Shown piece after piece: positions 33,392 through 41,488 of a stretch of DNA of 64,000 bases. The stretch covers positions 1,302,001-1,366,000 of the forward strand of contig NZ_KK073874.1 in NCBI RefSeq assembly GCF_000585375.1. Direction: 5' to 3'. The notes beneath the pieces were generated by a model. It was not told the DNA's origin. It did not search any database and was given only the letters and a program-made list of their open reading frames with translations. Origin of the DNA: Cryptosporangium arvum DSM 44712. GTDB lineage: Bacteria; Actinomycetota; Actinomycetes; Mycobacteriales; Cryptosporangiaceae. The translations under genes and the position numbers were made by a program. Each line of letters begins with the position of its first letter. The stretch's first letter is position 1.

Positions 33392-34060
33392 GTGGTCGAC
33401 CGCGCGGACGTGCTCGGAGCGATCGGGGAACCGATCCGGTTCGAGGTGCTGCGGCTCCTCGCCGACGACGGGGAAGCGGCGCAGGCGGCGCTGGCCGAGC
33501 GACTCGGGGTCACGCCGTCCCGGCTGGGTAACCACCTGGCGATCCTGCGTGCGGCCGGGCTGGTCGAGCCGGTCCGCATCGGACGGTCGTCCCGGTACCA
33601 CCTGCCCGACCCGGACGCGGTCCGGGCGTTGCTCTCCGCCGTCGACGCCCTGGCCGGCTCCGCCCCGGCGACGAGCACCGACCGGCTGAAGAGCGCCGGG
33701 CCGTCGACGTTCGCGCGGGCCCGCACGTGTTACGACCACCTCGCCGGAGAGGTGGGGGTGGTGCTGCTCGATCGGCTCGTCGCGGAGCGGGCGTTGATTC
33801 CCGGGCCGGAGGCCGAGTCCGTTCTCACGGCCGGCGACGGGTTGGACGCGACCCTCGCCCGGCTCGAGGTGCCGCATCCGTCGGTCGGTCGCCGGAAGCT
33901 CGCGGTGGGCTGCCTGGACGCCACCGCCGGGCGCCCGCACCTCGGCGGGGCGCTCGGCGGCGAGATCCTCCGCAGCTTCCTGCGTCGCGGCCTGCTCCTG
34001 CCCGGCCCGGCCCCCCGCAGCCTGATCGAGCACCCCGCCCTGGAACGCCTATTGGCGTGA
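33392..34060 (+). CDS. ArsR-like winged-helix repressor with extra C-terminal domain
   Basis: GTG 33392 has AAGGAGG close upstream. Residues 1-80 form an ArsR-type winged helix (IGEPIRFEVLRLLADDGEAAQAALAERLGVTPSRLGNHLAILRAAGLVEPVRIGRSSRYHL). Residues 95-222 match the C-terminal region seen in some ArsR relatives (ARTCYDHLAGEVGVVLLDRLV ... LGGALGGEILRSFLRRGLL), which may bind a ligand. It is divergent from an MFS exporter with a palindrome between them. The end overlaps the convergent DHA2 gene by 12 bases. Confidence 0.88.
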   Translation: MVDRADVLGAIGEPIRFEVLRLLADDGEAAQAALAERLGVTPSRLGNHLAILRAAGLVEPVRIGRSSRYHLPDPDAVRALLSAVDALAGSAPATSTDRLKSAGPSTFARARTCYDHLAGEVGVVLLDRLVAERALIPGPEAESVLTAGDGLDATLARLEVPHPSVGRRKLAVGCLDATAGRPHLGGALGGEILRSFLRRGLLLPGPAPRSLIEHPALERLLA

Positions 34061-35476
34061 AGCCTCGGGAAGGCGTGAACTCCGGGGGAGGAAACCGGTG
34101 GGGATCAACGCCAGGAGCGCGATCCCGGCCACCCACCAGAACGTCTCCCCGAACGCCGACGCCAGCGCCCCGGACGACGGTGCCCCGCCGGTCACGATCG
34201 CCCGCTGCAGCACCACGAACAGGACCGCGCTCCCCACCGAACCGCCGAGCTGCTGGAAGATCCGCACCGCGACGCTCGCGCGCGGGATCGCGTCCGGTGT
34301 CAGGCTGCGCATCGCCGCGGTCATCACCGGTACCAGCACCGACCCCACCCCCGCGCCGCTGGCCACCTGGGCCAGGCCGACCACCAGATAACTCGTGTCG
34401 GCCGTCAGCTGCGTGTAAGTGAGCGCGGCGACGGCCCCGAAGCCGAGCCCGGCCAGCACCATCGGTGCCGGGGCGACCCGGTCGGCCAACCGGCCGGCGA
34501 TCATCAGCGACAGGCCCATCCCCAGCCCCATCGGGATGAGCAGCAGTCCGGTGTGGAGCGCGTCCTCGCCCCGGACCTGCTGTAGGTAGAGCGGAAGCAG
34601 GCCGAGCGCACCGAACATGACCCCGCTGGCCAGCGTGATCACACCGGCCGCGGCCGCGAAGGAGCGCGAGTGGAACAGCCGGACGTCGACGAGCGCCCGG
34701 CCGCCGAGCCGGAGCGAGTGCACCACGAACCCGGCCAGGAGCGCGACTCCGACCAGCACGGGCCCGACCACCGACAGGTGCGTGAAGCTGCCCGAGCGAC
34801 CGGCCTCGGCGAAGCCGTAGATCATCGCCGCGAAGGCCGGGGAGAGCAACACCAGACCCACCACGTCGAGATCGACGCGGGCAGCGCCGGCCCGCACCGT
34901 CGGCAGGAAGCGCGGGGAGAGCGCCAGCGCGAGCAGACAGACCGGCACGTTGACGAAGAAGATCCAGCGCCAGCTCAGATTCGTCACGATCACGCCGCCG
35001 ATCACCGGCCCCAGCACCGGTCCGAGCAGCGCGGGAATGCCGATCGTGGCCATCACGCGACCCATCCGTTCGGGGCCGGCCGCGATCGCGAGGATCGACT
35101 GCGAGAGCGGCAGGATCATGCCCGCGCCCAGGCCCTGTACGACCCGGAACACGATCAGGCTCTCCACCGACCACGCGCACCCGCACAGCACCGAGCCGAG
35201 CAGGAACACCGCGAGCGTCACCATCCACAGCCGACGTGCGCCGAAGCGCTCCAGCGCCCAGCCGGCCATCGGGATCACGCTCGCCATCGCCAGCAGCGCG
35301 CCGGTGCTGATCCACTGGATCGTCGCGAGCGTCGTGTCGAACTCGTCGAGCAGGGTGTTCGTCGCGATGTTCGTCATCGTGACGTCGAGCTGCATCATGA
35401 TCGCGCCGAGCATGATGACCCCGGCGAGTTTGAGTATCTCCGGGCTGAGCCGGTCGGTCTTCTCCGTGACGGCCAT
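34049..35476 (-). CDS. DHA2-family MFS multidrug exporter
   Basis: From ATG 35476, with AGGAGG six bases upstream, the product is 475 residues with about fourteen membrane segments, typical of EmrB/QacA-type drug:proton antiporters. Motifs include LDVTMTNIATNTLLDEF (segment 1), GWALERFGARRLWM (signature loop), and GIPALLGPVLGPVIGGVIVTNLSWRWIFFVNVP (motif C and beyond). It follows a TetR gene on the same strand, with two tandem operator-like repeats directly upstream of its ribosome binding site. Confidence 0.92.
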   Translation of the reverse strand: MAVTEKTDRLSPEILKLAGVIMLGAIMMQLDVTMTNIATNTLLDEFDTTLATIQWISTGALLAMASVIPMAGWALERFGARRLWMVTLAVFLLGSVLCGCAWSVESLIVFRVVQGLGAGMILPLSQSILAIAAGPERMGRVMATIGIPALLGPVLGPVIGGVIVTNLSWRWIFFVNVPVCLLALALSPRFLPTVRAGAARVDLDVVGLVLLSPAFAAMIYGFAEAGRSGSFTHLSVVGPVLVGVALLAGFVVHSLRLGGRALVDVRLFHSRSFAAAAGVITLASGVMFGALGLLPLYLQQVRGEDALHTGLLLIPMGLGMGLSLMIAGRLADRVAPAPMVLAGLGFGAVAALTYTQLTADTSYLVVGLAQVASGAGVGSVLVPVMTAAMRSLTPDAIPRASVAVRIFQQLGGSVGSAVLFVVLQRAIVTGGAPSSGALASAFGETFWWVAGIALLALIPTGFLPRSSRLPEASRQ

Positions 35477-35490
35477 GCCGATCCTCCTCT

Positions 35491-35531
35491 GCGGTAAACA
35501 TTTACTGCGGTGCGCGGTAAACATTTACTGC
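35491..35531 (-). promoter_or_regulatory. Tandem TetR-type operators before the DHA2 exporter
   Basis: GCGGTAAACATTTACTGC occurs twice, at 35491-35508 and 35514-35531. Centres are 23 bases apart, and each copy is an imperfect palindrome around CA. They lie directly before the exporter's ribosome binding site. A related palindrome is found at the start of the TetR gene (36153-36172). Confidence 0.65.
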
Positions 35532-35553
35532 GCACCACGACGAACTGCCCGGT

Positions 35554-36153
35554 TCACGGACGCGGTTGCGTCATGCCCTGCACGAACTGGTCGATGACGA
35601 GCTCTTTGGCGCGCTCCTCGTCGAGGTGGATCATCGGCACCAACCGCTCGAACGACCGTGCGCTGGTGGCGCCCATCGCGAAGATCGAGCCGATCGCGGT
35701 GCTGTAGGCCAGCTCGAACGGCAGGTCGGCGCGGAACGCGCCGTCCTGCTGCCCGCGTTCGTAGAGCTCACGCAGCGGTGCGGGCAACTGCGCCGCCGAC
35801 GTGGGGTGGAGGGTGCCGAAGTGGCCGGCGAGCTGCTCCTGGAGGAACAGCGCCGACCGGTGGGGGTGGTTCATCGCGAGGTCGAGGGACGCGCGGAGGG
35901 CGAACCGCATGCCCTCGACGGGCTCCATCGTGCGGGCCTTCTCCAGGGCCGGCCACCAGGCCTGGGCGACGGCCCGGCGCTGATCGTCCATGACCGCGCC
36001 GTACAGGCCTTCCTTGCTGCCGAAGTGGTGATAGATCATGCGCTCGTTGACGCCGGCCTTCGCGACGATCGCCCGGATGCGGGCGCCGTGCAACCCGAAC
36101 TGGGCGAACTCCTCGGCGGCGGCCGCGAGGAGCGCTTCTCGACTGTCGGCCAC
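35554..36153 (-). CDS. TetR-family repressor
   Basis: From GTG 36153 the product is 199 residues. The N-terminal helix-turn-helix is EALLAAAAEEFAQFGLHGARIRAIVAKAGVNERMIYHHFGSKEGLYGAVM. The C-terminal ligand domain continues with HPHRSALFLQEQLAGHFGTL. It is encoded just upstream of the DHA2 exporter on the same strand. A palindrome (36153-36172) abuts its start, and two related sites lie before the exporter, so it probably represses both. Confidence 0.92.
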   Translation of the reverse strand: MADSREALLAAAAEEFAQFGLHGARIRAIVAKAGVNERMIYHHFGSKEGLYGAVMDDQRRAVAQAWWPALEKARTMEPVEGMRFALRASLDLAMNHPHRSALFLQEQLAGHFGTLHPTSAAQLPAPLRELYERGQQDGAFRADLPFELAYSTAIGSIFAMGATSARSFERLVPMIHLDEERAKELVIDQFVQGMTQPRP

Positions 36154-36172
36154 GCAGTAAGTGTTTACTGCG
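36153..36172 (-). promoter_or_regulatory. TetR operator at the repressor's own start
   Basis: CGCAGTAA (36153-36160) and TTACTGCG (36165-36172) are perfect eight-base arms with a GTGT spacer. The site overlaps the first base of the GTG start and the end of ureD. The half-site TTTACTGC is shared with the two sites before the exporter, pointing to autoregulation. Confidence 0.6.
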
Positions 36173-36938
36173 AGCCGGTCTTCGTCAAGCGGCCCCAGAG
36201 AGCGGCGTCGAGCGCGCGCCCCACCCGCACCGTGTCCGGCCCGATCGCCACCACCAGAACGGCCGACGGGTCGGCCAGCGTAAGGACGTCGCACCGCACC
36301 CCGCCCACGGTGGTCACCGGATCGGCGTCGATCGGGGAAACGGAAGGCACGACGGCGAGGGCGGTCGCCTGGACCACCGCGTCGCCCAGTACGGCGGGAC
36401 CGTTCCACCCACCGGGGGCGCCGGTGCCCACGTCCAGGTCCTGGGCGAGCAGCGGCCGGCCGCCGCGCCGCACGCGCCAGCGGGTGCGCAGACGCCCCGG
36501 CGTCTCCTGGTGCCGGCCGAGCACCAGCGTCTCGACCAGCGTGAGCCGGGCCGACTCCGCGAGCGTGACGTCCAGGGACACGACGTGGTCGGCGCCGCGG
36601 GCGACCACGAGCGGCTGCGGCTCCCAGTGCAGCGAAGCCCCGGAACCGACGTGCAGCGACACCGACGCGGAGCTCGTACCGCCGTGGGCGCCGGGCAGCG
36701 CCAGCGACGCTCCGGCCGAGCCCACGGTGAGCGACGCGCCGTCGCCGACGACGACGGTCAGATCGGTCCGGTCACCGCCGAGCGGGCCCGCGGCGCCGGT
36801 GACCATCGTGAGACCCCGGTCGGTCCGCCGCAGCACGATCGGCGGCTGCGACGCCAACTCGCGGAAGACCGTGCGGTCGCCGACCTGTTCGACGACCGCA
36901 CGCGCACTAGCCCTCAAGCCAGGCCTTGCGCGCGTCAC
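36165..36938 (-). CDS. ureD: Urease accessory protein
   Basis: UreD helps deliver nickel to urease with UreF and UreG. The 257-residue protein has the family features ([81 protein letters not shown]). It is the last gene of ureABCFGD. The start GTG lies 32 bases inside ureG, so translation is coupled. The next gene downstream, on the same strand, is the TetR repressor. Confidence 0.92.
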   Translation of the reverse strand: MTRARPGLRASARAVVEQVGDRTVFRELASQPPIVLRRTDRGLTMVTGAAGPLGGDRTDLTVVVGDGASLTVGSAGASLALPGAHGGTSSASVSLHVGSGASLHWEPQPLVVARGADHVVSLDVTLAESARLTLVETLVLGRHQETPGRLRTRWRVRRGGRPLLAQDLDVGTGAPGGWNGPAVLGDAVVQATALAVVPSVSPIDADPVTTVGGVRCDVLTLADPSAVLVVAIGPDTVRVGRALDAALWGRLTKTGSQ

Positions 36939-37626
36939 GGATCCACTCCGCGACCGTCGAGGCCGACGGGTCCTCGCGCAGCGACTGGAACACCACCGGC
37001 TTGCCCCGGCGCACCGCGGCCGCGTCCCTGTCCATCACGCCGAGGTCGGCGCCCACCAGCGGGGCCAGGTCGGTCTTGTTGATCACCAGCAGGTCGGAGC
37101 CGGTGACCCCCGGCCCGCCCTTGCGTGGCACCTTGTCGCCGCCGGAGACGTCCAGAACGAACAGCTGCACGTCGACGAGACCGCGGCTGAACGTCATCGT
37201 CAGGTTGTCGCCGCCGCTCTCCACCAGCACGAGCTCCAGCGGCGCGAACGTCTCCTCGAGTCCTTCGACCGCGTCGAGGTTCGCGGCGATGTCGTCGCGC
37301 ACCGCGGTGTGCGGGCAGCAGCCGGTCTCCACCGCCGCGATGCGCTCGGGCGCGAGCACGCCCGAGCGACGCAGGAAGTCCGCGTCCTCGGTCGTGTAGA
37401 TGTCGTTGGTGACGACGCCGAGCTGCATCTCCGGGCCGAGCGTCCGGCACAGCGCGGCGACGAGCGCGGTCTTGCCCGAGCCGACCGGACCGCCGACGCC
37501 GACGCGGAAGGCCCGCTTGTCGGTCCGGGGGGCCAGGTCGCCGGTGAGCGGCGCGTGCTGTTCGAACACGTCGTGGTCGTGCGGTTCGCCGTTGGCGTGG
37601 GCCGTGACGTGAGCATCAGGAAGCAA
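36907..37626 (-). CDS. ureG: Urease accessory GTPase
   Basis: UreG is the GTPase that powers nickel insertion. It shows the P-loop [14 protein letters not shown], the [17 protein letters not shown] region with the Cys-Pro-His nickel motif, VESGGDNL and [13 protein letters not shown]. The N-terminal 40 residues are His/Asp-rich ([19 protein letters not shown]) and may store nickel. The annotated start is a TTG at 37626 that overlaps ureF by 11 bases. No better start codon precedes the His-rich stretch. Confidence 0.95.
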   Translation of the reverse strand: MLPDAHVTAHANGEPHDHDVFEQHAPLTGDLAPRTDKRAFRVGVGGPVGSGKTALVAALCRTLGPEMQLGVVTNDIYTTEDADFLRRSGVLAPERIAAVETGCCPHTAVRDDIAANLDAVEGLEETFAPLELVLVESGGDNLTMTFSRGLVDVQLFVLDVSGGDKVPRKGGPGVTGSDLLVINKTDLAPLVGADLGVMDRDAAAVRRGKPVVFQSLREDPSASTVAEWIRDARKAWLEG

Positions 37627-38314
37627 AGAGACGCACCTCCGAACGAGCGTGGGCCTGCGCGAGCAGGTCCAACAGGGGAGCGGACGGCGCGGGGAGCGCG
37701 TCCGACGGTTTGTCGGCGTAGCGGGCGGCGTCGGCCACCACCGCGTCGGCCATCGGGGCGAGGGCCGCGTGGGCGGCGGTCAGGGCCAGCGGGTCCAGAC
37801 CCAGCAACCGCACGGCTGCGGACGCCGGGCCGCTGATCGCCGAAGCCACCGCGACCGACGCGGCCTCCTCCGGGGTGCCGCCGGCCGCGTGGACGGCGAC
37901 CCCGAGCGCGATCGGGTGGTGGGGATGGGTGCCCAGGGCGTCGTACCCCGGGTGCGGGAACGCGCGGCGGGCCACCCGCAACAGCGCCCGGCCCTGAGCG
38001 CGGGACACCTTCCGCTGCTCCGGCGCGGGTGTCCGCGCGTCGACCTCACCGTCGAGCTCGGCCCACGCTCCGGTCGAGCCCGTTCCGGACGCCGCGCCGG
38101 CGGGGGAGTAGGCGGTGGCCAGGTGGCAGGAGCGGGCGGCGATCGCGGCGGCCAGCAGGCCCGCGGTGTGCAGGCGGCCGCGCAGGAAATCCGCGACCAG
38201 GGCGAGGTCGTGCTCGACCAGCCCGGCGTCGACGGCCGGAGCGATCCCACCGCTGTGGGCGTGCGCCCCGGCCGGCAACCGGGAATCCGCGAGGAGCAGG
38301 AGAGCCTGGCGCAT
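37616..38314 (-). CDS. ureF: Urease accessory protein
   Basis: UreF (232 residues) bridges UreD and UreG in the urease activation complex. Typical features are [28 protein letters not shown] and, near the C-terminus, [23 protein letters not shown]. The ATG overlaps the ureC stop (ATGA). A central insertion of about 20 small residues ([17 protein letters not shown]) is a likely flexible loop. Confidence 0.92.
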   Translation of the reverse strand: MRQALLLLADSRLPAGAHAHSGGIAPAVDAGLVEHDLALVADFLRGRLHTAGLLAAAIAARSCHLATAYSPAGAASGTGSTGAWAELDGEVDARTPAPEQRKVSRAQGRALLRVARRAFPHPGYDALGTHPHHPIALGVAVHAAGGTPEEAASVAVASAISGPASAAVRLLGLDPLALTAAHAALAPMADAVVADAARYADKPSDALPAPSAPLLDLLAQAHARSEVRLFAS

Positions 38315-40035
38315 CAGAACAAGAAGTAGCGCTGGGCCATCGGCAACTCCGCCGCCGGAGCCTCCTCGATCAGCTCACCGTTCACGTACACCGCGAACGT
38401 GTCGGGGTTGACGCGGATCTCCGGCGTGGCGTCGTTCAGCGGCAGGTCGGCCTTGCCCCGGCGTCGGACGTCGGCGACGGCGGCCAGCCGGCGGCGCACG
38501 GCGAGCCGGTCCGCCAGACCGTCCTCGAGCGCCACCGGCGCGACAAAATGCACGCTCGTGGCGCTGGCGACGGTCGGCCGCGCACCCCACATCGGCCGGG
38601 GGAAGATCGGCTGCGGCGTCGGGATCGACGCGTTCGCGTCGCCCATCTGCGCCCACGCGATCACCCCACCCTTCACGACGACGTGCGGCCGGACCCCGAA
38701 GAACTTCGGATCCCACAGCACGAGGTCCGCGAGCTTCCCGACCTCGACCGAGCCGACCTCGGCCTCCAGCCCGTGAGCGATCGCCGGGACGATCGTGTAC
38801 TTCGCGACGTACCTCTTCGCGCGGGCGTTGTCGGCGGCGCCGTCGCCGGGCAACGCGCCCCGGCGCACCTTCATCGCGTGCGCGGTCTGCCAGGTGCGCA
38901 GCACGACCTCGCCGACGCGCCCCATCGCCTGGCTGTCCGACCCGATCATCGAGATCGCGCCCAGGTCGTGCAGCACGTCCTCGGCCGCCATCGTCGACGG
39001 CCGGATCCGGCTCTCGGCGAACGCGAGGTCCTCCGGGACGGCCGGGTTCAGGTGGTGGCAGACCATCAGCATGTCGAGGTGTTCGTCGAGCGTGTTGACG
39101 GTGTGCGGCCGGGTGGGGTTGGTGGAGGACGGCAGGACGTTGGGGTGGCTCGCGACCGTGATGATGTCGGGCGCGTGGCCACCCCCGGCACCCTCGGTGT
39201 GGTACGTGTGGATGCCCCGGCCGGCGATCGCGGCCAGCGTGTCCTCGACGAAGCCGGCCTCGTTCAGGGTGTCGGTGTGCAGCGCGGCCTGGACGCCGTA
39301 CTCGTCGCAGACCCGCAGGCAGGCGTCGATCGCGGACGGCGTCGAGCCCCAGTCCTCGTGGAGCTTGAAGCCGGACGCGCCGGCCTTCAGTTGCTCCACC
39401 ATGGACTCGGCCGACATCGTGTTGCCCTTGCCGAGCAGCGCGACGTTGATCGGGTAGTCGTCGAGCGCCTCGAGCATCCGGGCCAGGTACCAGGCGCTCG
39501 CGGTGACGGTGGTGGCTTTGGTGCCCTCGGCCGGACCGGTGCCGCCGCCGATCCAGGTGGTGATGCCGGAGCCGAGCGCCTCCTCGATCTGCTGGGGCGC
39601 GATGAGGTGGACGTGGCTGTCGATGCCGCCGGCGGTGAGGATCTTGCCGTTGCCGGCCAGGATCTCGGTGGACGGACCGATCACCAGATTCTCGTCGACA
39701 CCGTCCTGGGTGTCGGGGTTACCGGCCTTGCCGATGCCGACGATCCGGCCGTCCCGTACCCCGATGTCGGCCTTGACGACGCCCCAGTGGTCGAGGATCA
39801 GCGCGCCGGTGATCACCAGGTCGGGGGCGCCGTCCGCGCGGGTGGCGCGGGACTGGCCCATCGACTCGCGGATCGTCTTGCCGCCGCCGAACACGACCTC
39901 CTCGCCCGCCGAGGGACCGCGGGACAGGTCCTGTTCGACCTCGACGAGCAGTGCGGTGTCGGCGAGTCGGACGCGGTCACCGGTGGTGGGGCCGTAGAGG
40001 AGGGCGTAGCGGCTCCGGTCGATGCTGTCGGTCAC
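38314..40035 (-). CDS. ureC: Urease alpha (catalytic) subunit
   Basis: From GTG 40035 the product is 573 residues, the normal length. It hydrolyses urea to ammonia and carbamate at a dinickel centre. The nickel ligands and active-site loops are visible: [13 protein letters not shown] (two His), [12 protein letters not shown] (the lysine that is carbamylated), [22 protein letters not shown], the mobile-flap MVCHHLNP, and [11 protein letters not shown] (Asp). It follows ureB after 25 bases and overlaps ureF. The urea source is probably allantoicase and ureide breakdown encoded 10 kb away, as well as the environment. Confidence 0.97.
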   Translation of the reverse strand: MTDSIDRSRYALLYGPTTGDRVRLADTALLVEVEQDLSRGPSAGEEVVFGGGKTIRESMGQSRATRADGAPDLVITGALILDHWGVVKADIGVRDGRIVGIGKAGNPDTQDGVDENLVIGPSTEILAGNGKILTAGGIDSHVHLIAPQQIEEALGSGITTWIGGGTGPAEGTKATTVTASAWYLARMLEALDDYPINVALLGKGNTMSAESMVEQLKAGASGFKLHEDWGSTPSAIDACLRVCDEYGVQAALHTDTLNEAGFVEDTLAAIAGRGIHTYHTEGAGGGHAPDIITVASHPNVLPSSTNPTRPHTVNTLDEHLDMLMVCHHLNPAVPEDLAFAESRIRPSTMAAEDVLHDLGAISMIGSDSQAMGRVGEVVLRTWQTAHAMKVRRGALPGDGAADNARAKRYVAKYTIVPAIAHGLEAEVGSVEVGKLADLVLWDPKFFGVRPHVVVKGGVIAWAQMGDANASIPTPQPIFPRPMWGARPTVASATSVHFVAPVALEDGLADRLAVRRRLAAVADVRRRGKADLPLNDATPEIRVNPDTFAVYVNGELIEEAPAAELPMAQRYFLF

Positions 40036-40060
40036 GCGGCGACTCCCGGCTCGTTCGTGT

Positions 40061-40387
40061 TCATGCTTCGGGGCCGCGTTCGTCGAGGAGGCCGGCGAAT
40101 TCCGGGCGTAGGCCGGGGATGTCGCGGGTGCCGACGATCGCGACCAGGTCGACCTCACGGACGACGCCCGGCTCGAACCGCACCGCGGTGCCCGACGGGA
40201 TCGCGAGCCGGTAACCCCAGGCCGCGCGTCGGTCGAAGCTCAGGCCGGTGTTCACGGCCGCGAAGTGGTAGTGGCTACCGACCTGGATCGGACGGTCGGC
40301 GGTGTTCGTGACCTCGAGGCTGCGCCGTTCGCGGCCTTCGAGCAGCGGCACCGCGTCGGCGGCGACGATGATCTCGCCGGGCGTCAC
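40061..40387 (-). CDS. ureB: Urease beta subunit
   Basis: The 108-residue protein matches Ure[46 protein letters not shown] and the LDFDR-like segment [26 protein letters not shown]. It is a structural subunit. The GTG start overlaps the end of ureA by four bases. Confidence 0.96.
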   Translation of the reverse strand: MTPGEIIVAADAVPLLEGRERRSLEVTNTADRPIQVGSHYHFAAVNTGLSFDRRAAWGYRLAIPSGTAVRFEPGVVREVDLVAIVGTRDIPGLRPEFAGLLDERGPEA

Positions 40388-40686
40388 GGGATGGGGTGGT
40401 GGACCGTGACCAGCTTGGTCCCGTCCGGGAAAGTCGCTTCCACCTGCACCTCCTCGATCATCTCGGGGACGCCGTCCATGACGTCGTCCCGGCCGAGCAC
40501 GTGCCGCCCGGCTTCCATCAGGTCGGACACCGTGCGCCCGTCCCGGGCCGCCTCGAGCAGGAACGAGGTGATCACCGCGACCGCTTCGGGGTGGTTCAGG
40601 CGGAGGCCGCGTTGACGGCGGCGCTGCGCCAGGTCGGCCGCGTAGGAGATGAGCAGGCGCTCCTGCTCGTGCGGGGTCAGGTGCAC
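40384..40686 (-). CDS. ureA: Urease gamma subunit
   Basis: This 100-residue subunit matches UreA ([88 protein letters not shown]). It is the first gene of ureABCFGD. Its upstream region on this strand (40687-40800) holds AAAAC and GTAAC elements six bases apart (minus strand, forward 40751-40755 and 40740-40744). This is a partial resemblance to a GlnR box. Confidence 0.96.
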   Translation of the reverse strand: MHLTPHEQERLLISYAADLAQRRRQRGLRLNHPEAVAVITSFLLEAARDGRTVSDLMEAGRHVLGRDDVMDGVPEMIEEVQVEATFPDGTKLVTVHHPIP

Positions 40687-40912
40687 AGCGTCGTCCTCAT
40701 CCTCGGGCGCCAGTCCGCCCGGCAGCGTAACCGCGCCGTGTTACCAGCATGTTTTGCCCCGCCGACACGTGTTCACCGGCGTATTGAAAGCTCATTGGCA
40801 CGTGTGTCAGAGTGTCGCTATGCGAGCGCAGCCGGTGGATCCAGATAGCCTCCCTCTCGACGATGCGGTGCGCGGCGTTACGACCGCGCGAGGTCGGGTC
40901 GAGGAGGCTGTC

Positions 40913-41488
40913 GTGAGCGCGGAGCCACGCTTTCGGATTCCCATGCCGCCGGACGGCGTGTGGACCGAGGCGGACCTCGACGCTCTACGGGCTGACGTTC
41001 CCTTCCGGACCGAAATCGTCGACGGGAACCTGATAGTGAATCCCCGCCCCTCTCTCTGGCACAACGACGTGATCGCTGTCGTGCGTAACAAGCTGGTAGG
41101 TGCAGCTCCGGCCGGCCAGTGGGCCTATCCGGATTCGGAGATCCGTTGGATCGACCACGGAGAAGTCCGGCGTTCACTCGCGCCCGATGTCCTCGTGGCT
41201 CCGAAGCACCTCCGTGACGAGAAACGACCCTTCGCCCCGCCGGACGTGGTGCTCCTGGTCGTAGAAGTCGAGTCGCGATCCTCGACGAGGATCGACCGGG
41301 AGGCGAAACCGCGGCAGTACGCCGAGTTGGGAATTCCGGCGATGTGGCGCATCGAGGAGGGGCCGCGGGTGGTCGAGTACCGGCTGACGCCGGACGGTGG
41401 CGCCGAGACCGTGCAGACCGTGACCACCGGCACCTTCACCACCGAAGTCCCGTTCCGGGTCACGATCGACCTCGACACCCTGCGCTAA
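40913..41488 (+). CDS. Uma2-family putative endonuclease
   Basis: The protein (191 residues from GTG 40913, with GAGGAGG five bases upstream) matches the Uma2/DUF820 family, a PD-(D/E)XK-like nuclease fold: EADLDALRADVPFRTEIVDGNLIVNPRPSLWHN, then SLAPDVLVAP (catalytic Asp) and VVLLVVEVESRSSTRIDREAKPRQYAELGIPAMWRIEE (the E-x-S and K of the core). The physiological role of the family is unclear. It is convergent with the NACHT gene, the stops overlapping by four bases. Confidence 0.85.
   Translation: MSAEPRFRIPMPPDGVWTEADLDALRADVPFRTEIVDGNLIVNPRPSLWHNDVIAVVRNKLVGAAPAGQWAYPDSEIRWIDHGEVRRSLAPDVLVAPKHLRDEKRPFAPPDVVLLVVEVESRSSTRIDREAKPRQYAELGIPAMWRIEEGPRVVEYRLTPDGGAETVQTVTTGTFTTEVPFRVTIDLDTLR

Noticed and set aside
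40649-40912. Upstream extension of the Uma2 protein
   Set aside because: GTG 40913 has a strong GAGGAGG site and gives the normal family length.
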